Positions 10,930 through 22,640 of a stretch of 64,000 nt of DNA are shown one piece after another. The position numbers were made by a program, and so were the translations under genes. This stretch comes from Methylophilaceae bacterium (GTDB lineage: Bacteria; Pseudomonadota; Gammaproteobacteria; Burkholderiales; Methylophilaceae). The notes beneath the pieces were generated by a model. That model saw nothing but the letters and a program-made list of their open reading frames with translations. It was not told the DNA's origin and did not search any database. The first letter of the stretch is position 1. Each line of letters begins with the position of its first letter. The stretch covers positions 1-64,000 of the forward strand of contig JADHPM010000007.1 in assembly GCA_016778465.1 (NCBI GenBank), read 5' to 3'.

Positions 10930-11030
10930 ATTCAAGTCATAAATATACCGCAATATTTCAAGTGCGTGATGCAAGCATACTCCCCGTAATGCTAATGTAC
11001 GCAAAGCCTCTTTCACTAGAGGCTTTTTTA
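10930..11030 (+). ncRNA. Candidate small RNA with its own intrinsic terminator
   Basis: Intergenic; TGCGT(10963-10967)/ACGCA(10999-11003) encloses AGCATAC-TCCCC-GTA(A)TGCT hairpin, followed by a GCCTC/GAGGC hairpin with a T6 run; the only ORF across it reads into tRNA genes. Confidence 0.35.
11003..11028 (+). terminator. Rho-independent terminator reading rightward
   Basis: AAAGCCTC-TTTCACTA-GAGGCTTTTTT. Confidence 0.7.
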
Positions 11031-11047
11031 TATCTTAAAGGGAAAAA

Positions 11048-11124
11048 TGGGGTGGCTGATGGGGTTCGAACCCACGACAACAGGAATCACAATCCTGGAC
11101 TCTACCAACTGAGCTACAGCCACC
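11048..11124 (-). tRNA. tRNA-His (GTG)
   Basis: Reverse complement GGTGGCTGTAGCTCAGTTGGTAGAGTCCAGGATTGTGATTCC...GGTTCGAACCCCATCAGCCACCCCA. Confidence 0.95.
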
Positions 11125-11129
11125 ATTAT

Positions 11130-11206
11130 TGGCCTGCCCGACAGGAATCGAACCTGTAACCCCCAGCTTAGAAGGCTGGTGCTCTATCCAGTTGAGCTAC
11201 GGGCAG
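11130..11206 (-). tRNA. tRNA-Arg (TCT)
   Basis: Reverse complement CTGCCCGTAGCTCAACTGGATAGAGCACCAGCCTTCTAAGCTGG...GGTTCGATTCCTGTCGGGCAGGCCA. Confidence 0.95.
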
Positions 11207-11260
11207 CTAACTAATCAAATAAAGCAATTGTTACCAGGCGCTCTTTATTTGGACAATAAT

Positions 11261-11337
11261 TGGTCGGGGTGGAGAGATTCGAACTCCCGACATCCTGCTC
11301 CCAAAGCAGGCGCGCTACCAGGCTACGCTACACCCCG
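11261..11337 (-). tRNA. tRNA-Pro (TGG)
   Basis: Reverse complement CGGGGTGTAGCGTAGCCTGGTAGCGCGCCTGCTTTGGGAGCAGG...GAGTTCGAATCTCTCCACCCCGACCA. Confidence 0.95.
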
Positions 11338-11462
11338 AACGCCGCAATATAGCCTAATTTAGAAGATTGGTCAAATTTGCTTTTTTTATATTTTGTCATT
11401 CAATTTATACTTCCAAATTTCTGTTAAAATTTATGTGAAACTAAAACTATAGGTTAAAATTT

Positions 11463-12308
11463 ATGGTAGCTCAAATAATTGATGGCAAACAAATTGCGTC
11501 AGATCTTCTTGAAAAAATCCGCCAAGAAATCCTAGAAAGAGCATCAAATGGTATAAGAAATCCATGTCTTGCTGTAATCTTAATAGGCGATAATCCAGCT
11601 TCACATGTTTATGTTAAAAACAAAAAATTGGCCTGCGAAAAAGTGGGTATAAAGTCAGTCGCATATGACTTTGATTCTTCAATAACTCAAAACGAGTTGC
11701 TTAGATTAGTGAAGGAAATTAATTCTAATCAAGAAATAGATGGGATTCTTATTCAATCACCACTGCCTGAACATATAGACGAAGATGTCATAATCAATGC
11801 CATTGATCCCAAAAAAGATGTAGATGGTTTTCATCCCTTTAATATAGGACTTTTAGCAATTAGGCAGCCTAAATTAAGATCATGCACACCCTACGGGGTG
11901 ATTAAGATGCTCAAAGCCTCCAATATAAATTTAGAAGGGCTGGATGCAACCATCGTCGGTGTATCAAATAATGTTGGTAGGCCAATGGCACTTGAACTGT
12001 TGCTTGAAAAATGTACTACAACCTCATGCCATAGCAGAACAAAAAATCTTGAGGAAAAAGTAAGGCAAGCAGATTTGGTAGTTGTTGCTGCTGGTAGACA
12101 AAATCTTGTCAGAGGTGAATGGATTAAAAAAGGCGCAATCGTCATCGATATTGGAATTAATCGTGTCGATAATAAGTTGGTTGGTGATGTTGAGTTTGAG
12201 GTTGCCAGCAAGAATGCGGCTTATATCACGCCTGTTCCTGGTGGTGTTGGGCCAATGACCGTTGCAACATTAATGGAAAATACACTTATAGCGCAAAAAC
12301 TTTTTTAA
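11463..12308 (+). CDS. folD: Bifunctional methylenetetrahydrofolate dehydrogenase/cyclohydrolase
   Basis: '[15 protein letters not shown]', '[13 protein letters not shown]', '[16 protein letters not shown]', '[19 protein letters not shown]'. Confidence 0.97.
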   Translation: MVAQIIDGKQIASDLLEKIRQEILERASNGIRNPCLAVILIGDNPASHVYVKNKKLACEKVGIKSVAYDFDSSITQNELLRLVKEINSNQEIDGILIQSPLPEHIDEDVIINAIDPKKDVDGFHPFNIGLLAIRQPKLRSCTPYGVIKMLKASNINLEGLDATIVGVSNNVGRPMALELLLEKCTTTSCHSRTKNLEEKVRQADLVVVAAGRQNLVRGEWIKKGAIVIDIGINRVDNKLVGDVEFEVASKNAAYITPVPGGVGPMTVATLMENTLIAQKLF

Positions 12309-12372
12309 TACTTTTCATCTAATCGTAAAAAGTGTAAACTCCCCGCCTAAATATTGTTTTATAGGAAGCAAA

Positions 12373-12969
12373 ATGGCAGAAAAAAAATCTTTAATGGAAA
12401 AAGCAATGGCTGCTGCTAAAAATGTCATAAAGAAACCCGTTGCGAAGAAAGCTGCTCCAGCGAAGAAACCCGTTGCGAAGAAAGCTGCTCCAGCGAAGAA
12501 ACCCGTTGCGAAGAAAGCTGCTCCAGCGAAGAAACCCGTTGCGAAGAAAGCTGCAAGTGGATTTAAGGAATTTACCCCTTATAAACCAAAAGCTAATGAA
12601 AAATATATGAGTAAGGCTCAAATGGAACATTTTGTGAAAATACTTAATGAGTGGAAAGATGAGCTCAGTCATGACATAGATCGAACTGTTTCAAATATGC
12701 AAGACGAAGTTACAGCCTATGCTGACCCCAATGATAGAGCCAGCCAAGAATCTGACATGGCTTTAGAATTACGTAATCGTGACCGAGAGCGAAAGTTAAT
12801 TAGAAAAATTGAGTCTACGTTGCAAAATATCGCAAGCGATGAATATGGATACTGTGAACAATGCGGAGAAGAAATTGGCTTGAAAAGATTACAAGCTAGA
12901 CCAACTGCAACACTTTGTATTGATTGCAAAACACTTGACGAAATAAGAGAAAAACAAATGGCTAAATAA
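12373..12969 (+). CDS. dksA: DksA/TraR-type RNA polymerase-binding regulator with Lys/Ala/Pro-rich N-terminal repeat tail
   Basis: '[29 protein letters not shown]' and zinc finger '[25 protein letters not shown]'; N-terminal ([11 protein letters not shown])n. Confidence 0.92.
   Translation: MAEKKSLMEKAMAAAKNVIKKPVAKKAAPAKKPVAKKAAPAKKPVAKKAAPAKKPVAKKAASGFKEFTPYKPKANEKYMSKAQMEHFVKILNEWKDELSHDIDRTVSNMQDEVTAYADPNDRASQESDMALELRNRDRERKLIRKIESTLQNIASDEYGYCEQCGEEIGLKRLQARPTATLCIDCKTLDEIREKQMAK
12430..12554 (+). repeat. 33-bp in-frame tandem repeat, about 3.8 copies
   Basis: AAGAAACCCGTTGCGAAGAAAGCTGCTCCAGCG at 12430, 12463, 12496 and 12529 (last copy truncated); copies identical by eye. Confidence 0.95.
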
Positions 12970-12996
12970 AAAACCCGCTTTCGCGGGTTTTTTTTT
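12968..12996. terminator. Intrinsic terminator between convergent dksA and pnp
   Basis: AAAAAACCCGC-TTTC-GCGGGTTTTTTTT, usable on both strands. Confidence 0.85.
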
Positions 12997-15121
12997 ATTC
13001 CTCTTCTGCCTCTTGCTTTTCCTCAGGAGCAGGTGGCTCAATAAGAGCCTTTGCACTTACCCTTACTCTTCCTTTATCATCTACTTCAATAACTTTAACC
13101 TTCACTTCGTCACCCTCAGACAAGTGATCCTTAACTGCCTTTATTCGCTCATGCGCAATTTGAGAAATATGCAATAAACCATCTTTACCAGGCAACAAAG
13201 ACACAATTGCACCAAAATCTAAAATTTTAATAACTTTACCCTCATAGACTTGGTCGACCTCCACATCAGCAGTAATCTCTTTAATTCGATCAATAGCTGC
13301 TTGGCCCGATTCTCCCGACGTACATGCTACTTTGACTAGACCGCTATCATCGATATCTACAGTGGCACCAGTTTCTGCAGCAATTGATTTAATTACAGAT
13401 CCGCCTTTACCAATAACATCACGAATCTTATCTGGATGAATTTTAATTGTCATAATTTGTGGGGCAAACTTAGATAACTCAGTTTTTGGTCCTTTAAGAG
13501 TTTTTTTCATAATTTTTAAAATATGATCGATACCCTCTTTTGCTTGCGATAAAGCAACCTGCATAATTTCTGCTGTGATGCCCGTAATCTTGATATCCAT
13601 CTGCAGCGCTGTAATACCATTGTCAGTCCCTGCAACCTTAAAATCCATATCACCCAAATGATCTTCATCACCAAGTATGTCTGTCAATACTGCAACGCGT
13701 TTACCCTCTTTAATAAGACCCATAGCAATGCCAGCGACGTGGTCTGAAATGGGGATACCCGCATCCATCATCGCCATCGTTCCTCCACAAACAGATGCCA
13801 TAGAGCTAGACCCATTTGATTCCATAATCTCTGATACAACTCGAATTGAATAATCAAAGTCCTCTTTTGCTGGAAGTGCGGCTTTTAAACCTCTTTTTGC
13901 TAAATTTCCGTGGCCAATTTCCCGTCTTTTCGGTGATCCAACTCTACCAGTTTCTCCTGTAGCAAATGGAGGAAAATTATAATGGAACATAAAACGGTCT
14001 TTATACTCACCTTGCAACGCATCAATAATTTGTTCATCTCTATCAGTCCCAAGTGTTGCTACAACCAAGGCTTGAGTCTCACCTCGAGTAAATAATGCTG
14101 AGCCATGAACCCTTGGTAAAACACCTGTTCTAATTTCAATTGGGCGAACTGTTCGAGTATCACGTCCATCAATACGAGGTTCTCCATCTAGAATCTTATT
14201 TCTCACAATTTTTGCTTCAAGATTAAAAAATTCATTTTTAATGACATTTAAATCTGTCAAGGGGGTATCCTCTTTGACTAATTCATCAAGAACTTTATCT
14301 TTAATTTCAGAAAGTTTAGATGAGCGCTCACTTTTAGATTTGATTGCAAAGGCTTTTTCTAATTCTTTCAATGCAATCTTTTCAACTTGTTTTATAATTT
14401 CTGAATTTGGTTTAGCAGGAGCCCAATCCCATGGATCCTTTGCTGCCTCTTTAGCAAGCTCTGTAATCATTTTGATAACAGGTTGCATTGCCTTATGCCC
14501 CTCTAAAACTGCATCCAACATAACTTTTTCTGGTAACTCTTTAGCTTCGGATTCAACCATTAAAACAGCCTTATCGTTACCGGCAACTACAAGGTCCAGC
14601 TCACTGCTCTCAAGTTGTGTTTTTGTTGGATTCACAACAAATTTCTCATCCACATAACCCATTCTCGTTGCCCCTATTGGGCCATAAAATGGTATTCCTG
14701 AAATTGCTAATGCTGCAGACGCACCGATAATTGATGGCACATCCGAATCAATCTCGCTGTCAGATGACATGACTGTTGCAACGACTTGTACTTCATTGTA
14801 GAAACCATCTGGAAACATAGGTCTTAATGGCCTATCTATCAAACGGCATGTTAATGTTTCCTTCTCACTAGGACGGCCCTCACGCTTAAAAAAACCTCCT
14901 GGTATCTTTCCCCCAGCGTATGTTTTTTCTTGATAATCAACTGTTAATGGAAAAAAGTCTTGGCCCTCTTTAACATTTTTATTCCCCACTACAGTCACAA
15001 ACACAACAGTGTCTCCGTAACTAACAACAACAGCACCATCTGCTTGTCGGCCAATCTCGCCCGTTTCAATTGTTAATTCATAATCTCCAAACTTAATACT
15101 CTTTTTTACTTTGTTAAACAT
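12995..15121 (-). CDS. pnp: Polyribonucleotide nucleotidyltransferase
   Basis: RNase PH repeats, KH ('[23 protein letters not shown]') and S1 domains. Confidence 0.98.
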   Translation of the reverse strand: MFNKVKKSIKFGDYELTIETGEIGRQADGAVVVSYGDTVVFVTVVGNKNVKEGQDFFPLTVDYQEKTYAGGKIPGGFFKREGRPSEKETLTCRLIDRPLRPMFPDGFYNEVQVVATVMSSDSEIDSDVPSIIGASAALAISGIPFYGPIGATRMGYVDEKFVVNPTKTQLESSELDLVVAGNDKAVLMVESEAKELPEKVMLDAVLEGHKAMQPVIKMITELAKEAAKDPWDWAPAKPNSEIIKQVEKIALKELEKAFAIKSKSERSSKLSEIKDKVLDELVKEDTPLTDLNVIKNEFFNLEAKIVRNKILDGEPRIDGRDTRTVRPIEIRTGVLPRVHGSALFTRGETQALVVATLGTDRDEQIIDALQGEYKDRFMFHYNFPPFATGETGRVGSPKRREIGHGNLAKRGLKAALPAKEDFDYSIRVVSEIMESNGSSSMASVCGGTMAMMDAGIPISDHVAGIAMGLIKEGKRVAVLTDILGDEDHLGDMDFKVAGTDNGITALQMDIKITGITAEIMQVALSQAKEGIDHILKIMKKTLKGPKTELSKFAPQIMTIKIHPDKIRDVIGKGGSVIKSIAAETGATVDIDDSGLVKVACTSGESGQAAIDRIKEITADVEVDQVYEGKVIKILDFGAIVSLLPGKDGLLHISQIAHERIKAVKDHLSEGDEVKVKVIEVDDKGRVRVSAKALIEPPAPEEKQEAEEE

Positions 15122-15177
15122 TTAATTTCCTTTTTTTAGGTCATTACCCACTACTCAATAATGACTTTTACAATAAT

Positions 15178-15216
15178 AAAAAAGCCGATACTCGCAAAAA
15201 GCTGATTATCGGCTTT
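15178..15216 (-). terminator. Hairpin/T-tract between rpsO and pnp
   Basis: Reverse complement AAAGCCGATAATCAGC...GAGTATCGGCTTTTTT. Confidence 0.7.
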
Positions 15217-15234
15217 CAATATAGATAAACTATC

Positions 15235-15504
15235 TTATTTTCTAAGACCTAGTCGCTGAATAAGACTTTGGTATCTTTCAAGACTTTTTCTTTTTAGATA
15301 ATCTAATAATTTTCTTCTCTGACTAACCATAGCTAATAGACCTTTTCGAGAATGATGGTCTTTTGCATTAACTTTAAAATGCTCAGTCAAATAATTAATT
15401 CGATCGGTTAATAAGGCAACCTGCACTTCAGGTGAACCTGTATCTTTTTTTGCTAATTGATAATCTGCTACAATTTTTGCTTTTTCTACAGCAGTACTTG
15501 TCAT
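15235..15504 (-). CDS. rpsO: Ribosomal protein uS15
   Basis: '[24 protein letters not shown]...[23 protein letters not shown]'. Confidence 0.98.
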   Translation of the reverse strand: MTSTAVEKAKIVADYQLAKKDTGSPEVQVALLTDRINYLTEHFKVNAKDHHSRKGLLAMVSQRRKLLDYLKRKSLERYQSLIQRLGLRK

Positions 15505-15577
15505 TAATACTTTCTCCTATTTCAGAACCGCACATTTTAACGGCATTTTGCAAATTTAACAATATGTTTTTATTGAT

Positions 15578-16483
15578 TTATTCACATGTATTCAGAAGTC
15601 GTCGAACTTTTAAGCAGCCATCTTCATAGCAATATCCAAGGCCTATAAAATCCATATTGTCATCATAAAGTCTATAATAAGCCTTCTTTAAATTCTCAAT
15701 TTCCAAAATGATTCCATTTTTTAAATTTTTTACTTGTGGCTTGTTTAAATAAATAGCATCAAATCTGAACAAAATTGAATCCATTGGCTTTAATAAACCA
15801 TATCGTTCTTCTTCAGCAATTTTATCAAGCTCATCCAAACTAATCGCATCCTTAATTTCTAATTTTCCAATCGATGTTCTATGAAGCGTTCTTATGTATG
15901 CACCAGTTTCTAATTTGTCACCAATATCAGCAGCAAGTGTTCGAATATAAGTTCCTTTGGAGCAACATATGTCAAGGGTAAGTTCGTCATTATCCCATTT
16001 TAAAACTGATAAACCATAAATACTGACATTTCTAGATTTTCTCTCTATCTCGATACCCTCTCTGGCATACTTATACAAGGGTTTTCCATTATGCTTAAGC
16101 GCAGAGTACATTGGAGGTAATTGAGAAATCTCTCCTTTAAAATCTTCCAGAACTTGATAAATATCATCCTTAGATAAATTTGAATTAGGAGATATCGGTG
16201 TTATTTCGCCCTCAGCATCCCCTGTTGAACTTGTGTAACCCAATTGAATTGTTGCTTGATAGGTTTTTTGTTCATCTAATAAATAACTTGAAAATTTTGT
16301 AGCTTGTCCAAGACATATGGGAAGAAGTCCTGTAGCTAATGGATCTAAGGTACCTGTATGGCCTGCTTTTCTTGGATGAAATTTCTTTTTTATTGCAGTC
16401 AAGGCTTGATTAGAGCTAATGCCACGGGGTTTATTTACCAAAATCAAACCATTAACATCGAGCTTGATGTTTCTTTTTTGCAT
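15578..16483 (-). CDS. truB: tRNA pseudouridine(55) synthase
   Basis: 'GILVNKPRGISSNQAL'-type start, 'KAGHTGTLDPLATGLLPICLGQATK'. Confidence 0.97.
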   Translation of the reverse strand: MQKRNIKLDVNGLILVNKPRGISSNQALTAIKKKFHPRKAGHTGTLDPLATGLLPICLGQATKFSSYLLDEQKTYQATIQLGYTSSTGDAEGEITPISPNSNLSKDDIYQVLEDFKGEISQLPPMYSALKHNGKPLYKYAREGIEIERKSRNVSIYGLSVLKWDNDELTLDICCSKGTYIRTLAADIGDKLETGAYIRTLHRTSIGKLEIKDAISLDELDKIAEEERYGLLKPMDSILFRFDAIYLNKPQVKNLKNGIILEIENLKKAYYRLYDDNMDFIGLGYCYEDGCLKVRRLLNTCE

Positions 16484-16489
16484 ATCTAA

Positions 16490-16852
16490 TTATGACTTAA
16501 ATAGATTATTAATTAATTGGCCTAATTTATAATTTTCATCAAAAGTTTTGTCATATACAAACTCAAGTTTTGGAATACCTCGTGTTGTCATACGTTTTGA
16601 TAAACAGGTTCTGATAAAGGGCATTGATCTTTTAATACCTTTTTCAAATTCTTTCTCATCATACTCGTGAGCAACATAGAAAATACGAGCAAACTTCAAA
16701 CAAGGGGAAACATTTACTTCAAGAATAGTTATTGTTTTTAAAGCAGGGTCTTTCAATTCATTTTGAAATAAATTGGCTAATTCTTTTTTGATTTGCTGGC
16801 TAATGCGATCGCTTCTTGGATAATCTTTTTCCAATTTATAACTTCCTTGCAA
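16490..16852 (-). CDS. rbfA: Ribosome-binding factor A
   Basis: '[23 protein letters not shown]', position in the nusA operon. Confidence 0.95.
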   Translation of the reverse strand: MQGSYKLEKDYPRSDRISQQIKKELANLFQNELKDPALKTITILEVNVSPCLKFARIFYVAHEYDEKEFEKGIKRSMPFIRTCLSKRMTTRGIPKLEFVYDKTFDENYKLGQLINNLFKS

Positions 16853-19274
16853 CCTCTACAACCTCATAAACTTCTATTTGATCATTTACCTTAATATCAT
16901 TAAAGTTCTTTACAGATAAACCGCATTCAAAATTGGATTTCACCTCTTTGGTATCATCTTTAAATCTTTTTAAAGAAGAAAGTTCTCCATCAAATGTTAC
17001 AACGTTGTCTCTTAGTATTCTAATTTTAGAATCTCTTCGAACAATACCATCTAATACAAAGCAGCCAGCAATCGTTCCAATTTTGGAGGCTTTGAAAATT
17101 TCTCTAACTTCAACCAAACCAAGTATATTTTCTTTTTGCTCGGGAGATAAAAGTCCACCGAGAGCTGCTTTAACTTCATCAACTGCCTCATAGATAATAC
17201 TGTAATACCTGACATCTACCTCAAGACTGTCTGCTAACTTTCTAGCACCAGCATCTGCGCGCACATTAAAAGCAATCACAACTGCATTTGAGGCAGTCGC
17301 CAAGTTGATATCTGATTCATTGACAGCACCAACGGCAGAGTGGATAACGTTTACTTTTACTTCACTCGTCGATAGTTTCTCTAGAGATGTTGCGAGAGCC
17401 TCATAAGAGCCCTGAACGTCTGCTTTAATAATGAGCGGAAGAATTTTCACTTCACCCTCAGCCATTTGATCAAACATATTTTCTAATTTGGAAGCTTGTT
17501 GCTTTGCAAATTTCACATCTCGATACTTACCTTGTCTAAACAAAGCAACTTCACGTGCTTTTTTCTCATCATTTATAACAATAAATTCATCGCCTGCATT
17601 CGGGACATCAGAGAGTCCAATAACTTCAACGGGGATTGAGGGGCCCGCCTGTTTAATATTTTTTCCGAGCTCATCAATCATGGCACGAACACGTCCAAAT
17701 GCAGTTCCTGCTAATAATGTATCCCCCGGATTCAATATGCCAGATTGCACCAACAAAGTTGTAACAGGGCCACGCCCCTTATCTAATCTTCCCTCGACTA
17801 CAATACCTTTTGCGGGTGTATTTGAAGGAGCCTTTAACTCAAGAATTTCTGCTTGGAGTAAAACTGCATCCAATAAGTCATCGATGCCCTGGCCTGTTTT
17901 GGCCGAAACTTCAACAAACATCGCATCGCCACCTAAATCCTCCGGTATTACTTCATGACCAAGAAGTTCTCCTTTAACTTTTTCAGGATTTGCCTCTGGT
18001 TTATCAATTTTATTAATTGCAACTATCAAAGGAACATTAGCCGCTTTTGAATGATTAATGGCCTCAATCGTTTGAGGCATAACACCATCATCTGCCGCAA
18101 CAGCAAGTACAACAATATCTGTAGCTTTTGCGCCTCTAGCTCGCATAGCAGAGAATGCTTCATGGCCCGGTGTATCGAGAAAAGTTATTACCCCTTTAGC
18201 AGTCTTAACGTGATAAGCACCAATATGCTGAGTGATTCCCCCGGCTTCTCCAGAAGCTACCCTTGACTCACGAATATAATCCAACAGGGAAGTTTTACCA
18301 TGATCCACATGGCCCATTACGGTTACAACGGGAGGTCGAGTTTCTATTTTTTCTTCAATATTCGATTCGATATTTAATAGGGATTCAGGGTCATTTTCTT
18401 TTGCGGCCTCAGGCTTATGTCCCATTTCCTCCACTGCAATCATAGCTGTTTCTTGATCCAATACCTGATTAATAGTCACCATCATTCCCATACCCATCAG
18501 CGTCTTAATCACTTCAGTAGCTTTTACCGACATTTTGTGGGCTAAATCTGCCACTGTTATTGTCTCTGGCACAAGAACTTCTTTAGAAATAGGTTCACTA
18601 GGAGCAGAAAAATTTTGCTCTTTTTCTTCTTTCGACTTATGTTTAGATTTAGGTGCACGCCATCCATCCATCGGTGCATCTTGTCTCGTCTTAATTGGTC
18701 TTTTTTTAATCGTTCTATCGACCCAATCATCTTTTTGATTAGTTTTTTCTTTTTCAGATTTAACACCCACTTTAGATGCAGGTCGATGCAGGGTTCCCTC
18801 GTGCGCTACTTTTTTAGCATTATCTTTTTTATCTTGATTAACTTTTACATCAGTTGCCTGGGACTCAGCTAAAGCAGCTTGTCTTTTGGCTTCATCTTCT
18901 CTAAGAATTCTTTGATTTTCATCTACCACTGGTGTCGTCTGGACTGATTTTTTTTCAACCGGTTTTATAGTTTCAGTCTCAGGCTTAACAATGGTTCTTT
19001 TTTTTCTTACCTCCACCTGAATTGTTCTGCGCCTTCCATCCAAATCAGTTTTTTTAATTTCAGTATTTTGTTTACGAGTTAATGTTATTTTTGCTTTTGG
19101 TTTTTGCTCTCCGCCATGTGAATTTTGTAAATAACGCAATAATGAGGACTTATCTTCCTCAGATAATGCATCATCCGATTTGGCAATATCTACTCCTGCG
19201 CTCTTGAGTTGCTCCAACAGAAGCTCAACAGGTAATCCTAATTCCGTAGCAAATTTTTCAACTGTAAAACTCAT
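16836..19274 (-). CDS. infB: Translation initiation factor IF-2 (start reassigned to MSFTVEKF)
   Basis: '[41 protein letters not shown]'; upstream [10 protein letters not shown] extension overlaps the nusA 3' end. Confidence 0.97.
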   Translation of the reverse strand: MSFTVEKFATELGLPVELLLEQLKSAGVDIAKSDDALSEEDKSSLLRYLQNSHGGEQKPKAKITLTRKQNTEIKKTDLDGRRRTIQVEVRKKRTIVKPETETIKPVEKKSVQTTPVVDENQRILREDEAKRQAALAESQATDVKVNQDKKDNAKKVAHEGTLHRPASKVGVKSEKEKTNQKDDWVDRTIKKRPIKTRQDAPMDGWRAPKSKHKSKEEKEQNFSAPSEPISKEVLVPETITVADLAHKMSVKATEVIKTLMGMGMMVTINQVLDQETAMIAVEEMGHKPEAAKENDPESLLNIESNIEEKIETRPPVVTVMGHVDHGKTSLLDYIRESRVASGEAGGITQHIGAYHVKTAKGVITFLDTPGHEAFSAMRARGAKATDIVVLAVAADDGVMPQTIEAINHSKAANVPLIVAINKIDKPEANPEKVKGELLGHEVIPEDLGGDAMFVEVSAKTGQGIDDLLDAVLLQAEILELKAPSNTPAKGIVVEGRLDKGRGPVTTLLVQSGILNPGDTLLAGTAFGRVRAMIDELGKNIKQAGPSIPVEVIGLSDVPNAGDEFIVINDEKKAREVALFRQGKYRDVKFAKQQASKLENMFDQMAEGEVKILPLIIKADVQGSYEALATSLEKLSTSEVKVNVIHSAVGAVNESDINLATASNAVVIAFNVRADAGARKLADSLEVDVRYYSIIYEAVDEVKAALGGLLSPEQKENILGLVEVREIFKASKIGTIAGCFVLDGIVRRDSKIRILRDNVVTFDGELSSLKRFKDDTKEVKSNFECGLSVKNFNDIKVNDQIEVYEVVEVARKL

Positions 19275-19284
19275 ATAATTTTTC

Positions 19285-20751
19285 CTATGCGAACCATGGG
19301 GCACGCGCTGTCATGATGAGTGATTTGGCATGCTCCTCATCTAATTTTACAACCTCTAAAAGCTCATCGACCGAGAGCTCAGCTAAATCTTCCATTGTTA
19401 CAATGCCTTTAGATGCTAATAATTTTGCAGTATCAGCATCCATTCCATCCATTGCCTTTAAATCTTCTGCTGGCTCAGCTACCTTTTCTTCTTTTGCGAT
19501 TGCATCAGTTAAAATTGCTGCGCGTGCTCTTGACCTTAATTCAGCGACGGTTTCCTCATCAAACTCATCAATTTGATTCATCTCATCTTCCGGTACATAA
19601 GCCACTTCCTCCAGAGAGGTAAAGCCTTCTTTTACTAAAATATCAGCAACATCTTCATCTACATCTAATTTTTCAATAAATAATTGGCTGACTGATGAGT
19701 ATTCTTCCTGATTTTTTTTGTCAGATTCCTCTTCCGTTAAAATATTAAGCTCCCATCCTGTTAATTCCGAAGCTAGGCGAATATTTTGACCATTTTTTCC
19801 AATCGCTTGGGCCAATTGATCTTCAGCAACCACAAGATCCATACTGTGTTTATCCTCATCAACCACGATACTTACCACATCAGCGGGCGCCATAGCACTG
19901 ATGACAAATTGTGCTGGCTCCATTGACCAAAGAACAATATCTACCCGCTCTCCTGCTAATTCACTTGTCACTGCTTGAACACGAGAACCTCTCATACCCA
20001 CACACGTTCCCACTGGATCAAGTCTCTGATCGTTGGCTTTGACAGCAATTTTTGATCGCAAGCCAGGATCTCTTGAGGCTGACATAATTTCAAGTAGCCC
20101 TTCTTCAATTTCGGGTACTTCTAATTCAAATAATCTAATTAAAAATTCAGGAGCTGTTCGTGATAAAACTAGTTGTGGGCCACGTGCTGTATGATCCACC
20201 TTCATTAACACTGCACGAATTCGATCACCGATTCTGAGGTTTTCTTTTGGTATCATTTGATCTCTTGGCAGCACTGCATCTAAACGACCAATTTCTATAA
20301 TGGCATTACCTCGTTCCATACGCCTAATCTGACCTGAAACAAGTTTTTCATCTCGTGCTAAAAAATCATTTAAAATTTGCTCACGTTCTGCTTCACGAAC
20401 TTTTTGTAAGATAACTTGTTTTGCAGCCTGGGCTCCAATTCTTCCAAACTCGACGGAGTCTGTTTTTTCTTTAATCACATCATTTATTTCTTTATCTTTC
20501 GCACGTTCATCGGTTAACGTAATTTCTGCATCAAGGTTTTCAAGCTCCTCATCTTCGACAATTGTCCAACAACGAAATGTTTCATACTCACCGGTATCTT
20601 TATCAATCTCTACTCGAATGTCCGCACCAGACTCAAATTTTTTCTTCGTTGCAGAAGCTAAAGCTAACTCAAGGGCAGTAATAATGACGTTTTTAGAAAC
20701 GTTTTTTTCATGTGCTAATGCATCAACAAGTAGTAAAATCTCGCGACTCAT
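19285..20751 (-). CDS. nusA: Transcription termination/antitermination factor NusA
   Basis: S1 and KH domains ('[28 protein letters not shown]'), C-terminal acidic repeats. Confidence 0.97.
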   Translation of the reverse strand: MSREILLLVDALAHEKNVSKNVIITALELALASATKKKFESGADIRVEIDKDTGEYETFRCWTIVEDEELENLDAEITLTDERAKDKEINDVIKEKTDSVEFGRIGAQAAKQVILQKVREAEREQILNDFLARDEKLVSGQIRRMERGNAIIEIGRLDAVLPRDQMIPKENLRIGDRIRAVLMKVDHTARGPQLVLSRTAPEFLIRLFELEVPEIEEGLLEIMSASRDPGLRSKIAVKANDQRLDPVGTCVGMRGSRVQAVTSELAGERVDIVLWSMEPAQFVISAMAPADVVSIVVDEDKHSMDLVVAEDQLAQAIGKNGQNIRLASELTGWELNILTEEESDKKNQEEYSSVSQLFIEKLDVDEDVADILVKEGFTSLEEVAYVPEDEMNQIDEFDEETVAELRSRARAAILTDAIAKEEKVAEPAEDLKAMDGMDADTAKLLASKGIVTMEDLAELSVDELLEVVKLDEEHAKSLIMTARAPWFA

Positions 20752-20773
20752 TTTTTTCTCCGGTCAAACAAAT

Positions 20774-21214
20774 TTATAAAATAGGGTCAATTCTTGCTTT
20801 ATCTATCTCGCCAAAGGGAATCTTTATTTCACCTTCGTCCTCAGCGTCCAAGATTATAGTCGTTCCCTCAACCCCCAATATTTTTGCCTTAAAATTTCTT
20901 CGATCATTTATTGGCATTCGTGTTTTAAATTTAATTTTTTCGCCAATAAAACGACTAAAATCTTCAAGCTTTTTAATCACCCGATCAATTCCCGGTGATG
21001 ACACCTCAAGTCGATCATAATCTATACTATCTTCAACACTTAAGACATGATTTAATTGATTGCTGACATCAACACAGTCATCAATATTTACAGATCCTGG
21101 TTTATCTATATATATCCTAATCAATCTTCCTTGGTTATGAAATTCAAAATCTACCAACTCATAACCCATGTTGTTAACTGTCTTCTCAACCAGACTTTCT
21201 AGATTAATCGACAC
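20774..21214 (-). CDS. rimP: Ribosome maturation factor
   Basis: 'MGYELVDFEFHNQGRLIRIYIDKPG', 'LEVSSPGIDRVIKK'. Confidence 0.95.
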   Translation of the reverse strand: MSINLESLVEKTVNNMGYELVDFEFHNQGRLIRIYIDKPGSVNIDDCVDVSNQLNHVLSVEDSIDYDRLEVSSPGIDRVIKKLEDFSRFIGEKIKFKTRMPINDRRNFKAKILGVEGTTIILDAEDEGEIKIPFGEIDKARIDPIL

Positions 21215-21245
21215 AAATTATCCTCAATCTAAACCTCAAATAAAA

Positions 21246-21264
21246 AATGGGCCTATCGGCCCAT
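21246..21264 (-). terminator. Intrinsic terminator downstream of tyrS
   Basis: Reverse complement ATGGGCC-GATA-GGCCCATTTTTTA. Confidence 0.8.
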
Positions 21265-21331
21265 CTTCAAAGGAAGTGATTATATCAATTTATTCCAGTT
21301 ATTCAAAGAATTTTCTATAAATATCAATCTT

Positions 21332-22525
21332 TTAAGTAAAACTAATTTTTGCAAATTTTCGTTTGCCGACCTGGATAACAAAATCATTATACGAACTAAT
21401 ATTAACTTTTGGATCATCAGCCTTCTTGCCATCAATTTTAATTCCACCCCCATGCATCAACCTAATAGCCTCAGAGGTACTGGAGACATAATCTATTTGT
21501 TTGAGCAATTGTGGTATCGTGATTTCATCAGAATCTGGTTTTATAATTATTTCAGGTATATCTTCTGGAATAAGGCCTTTAGCCCGCGTGGAGAAATTCT
21601 GTTCGGCATTGTTTGCCGCATTTTCATCATAAAATCTACTTACGATCTCTTTTGCAAATTCAACTTTAATATTTTTGGGATTTTCACCTGTCTTGTATCG
21701 TTCTTTCCATTCGTCAATTTCCGAGAAGGACTTTAAAGAGAGTAATTCAATGTAGCGCCACATCAATTCATCCGAAATTGATAATAGTTTGGAAAAAATT
21801 ATCTCAGGCGATTCATGAATGCCAATATAATTATTTAGTGATTTAGACATTTTTTGAACCCCGTCTAACCCTTCAAGAAGAGGCATAGTCAGTATACATT
21901 GCTGTTCCTGATTATAATGTTTTTGTAATTCTCTTCCCATGAGCAAATTAAATTTTTGATCTGTACCTCCAAGTTCGATGTCGGCTTCAAGCGCCACCGA
22001 ATCATAGCCCTGCATAAGAGGATATATAAACTCATGAATTGCAATCGGTTGTTGGTTCGCAAATCGTTTAGAAAAATCATCTCTCTCTAACATTCTTGCT
22101 ACAGTGTGAGTAGCAGCAAGCTTTAAAATTCCACTCGCGCCCAATTCACTTAACCAAATAGAATTAAAAACAATCTGAGTTTTATTCTTGTCGAGTATTT
22201 TAAAAACTTGCTCAGCATAGGTTTTTGCATTTCTCTTTACATCTTCTTCGGTTAGGGGTGGTCTCGTCGAATTTTTTCCAGTTGGATCACCAATCATGCC
22301 TGTAAAGTCGCCGATTAAAAAAAATATTTCATGGCCTAAATCTTGTAGTTGTCTTAATTTATTAATGAGTACAGTGTGGCCTAAATGAAGATCTGGGGCG
22401 GTTGGATCAAAACCAGCTTTTACTTTTAATGGTTTGCCTTTTTTTAATTTTTTTATTAACTCTTCCTCAATGAGAACTTCATCGGCACCACGTTTAATAA
22501 TTGCTAATGTTTCTTTAATACTCAT
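21332..22525 (-). CDS. tyrS: Tyrosyl-tRNA synthetase
   Basis: '[25 protein letters not shown]', '[10 protein letters not shown]', C-terminal S4 domain; start set to MSIKETL. Confidence 0.97.
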   Translation of the reverse strand: MSIKETLAIIKRGADEVLIEEELIKKLKKGKPLKVKAGFDPTAPDLHLGHTVLINKLRQLQDLGHEIFFLIGDFTGMIGDPTGKNSTRPPLTEEDVKRNAKTYAEQVFKILDKNKTQIVFNSIWLSELGASGILKLAATHTVARMLERDDFSKRFANQQPIAIHEFIYPLMQGYDSVALEADIELGGTDQKFNLLMGRELQKHYNQEQQCILTMPLLEGLDGVQKMSKSLNNYIGIHESPEIIFSKLLSISDELMWRYIELLSLKSFSEIDEWKERYKTGENPKNIKVEFAKEIVSRFYDENAANNAEQNFSTRAKGLIPEDIPEIIIKPDSDEITIPQLLKQIDYVSSTSEAIRLMHGGGIKIDGKKADDPKVNISSYNDFVIQVGKRKFAKISFT

Positions 22526-22640
22526 AAATATTCTCATTAAAAAAATATATCTAATTCTAGCCTATTTACAGAGATTAAAAAATTGCTAGAACGCTATGGA
22601 GAGGCTATTCTGTTAAAAGTATTATTTTAAGATTCAAAAA

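Noticed and set aside
10914-11159. 81-aa ORF across 10914-11159 ('GVRTHDNRNHNPGLYQLSYSHHYWPARQESNL')
   Set aside because: Its C-terminal half is a translation of the tRNA-His/tRNA-Arg complement, a common false ORF.
11129-11362. 77-aa ORF ('CPTGIEPVTPSLEGWCSIQLSYGQ...WRDSNSRHPAPKAGALPGYATP')
   Set aside because: Antisense translation of tRNA-Arg and tRNA-Pro; well-known spurious protein pattern.
11891-12211. 106-aa minus-strand ORF
   Set aside because: Antisense to folD, with no independent support.
12430-12554. Repeat array considered as a CRISPR
   Set aside because: Units are contiguous with no spacers and lie in frame inside dksA.
12391-12672. 93-aa minus-strand ORF with '[11 protein letters not shown]' repeats
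   Set aside because: Shadow of the dksA tandem repeat on the opposite strand; no RBS or context.
14241-14657. 138-aa plus-strand ORF
   Set aside because: Antisense to pnp; Ser-rich shadow ORF.
17488-17958. 156-aa plus-strand ORF
   Set aside because: Antisense to infB, low-complexity Ser/Pro composition typical of shadow ORFs.
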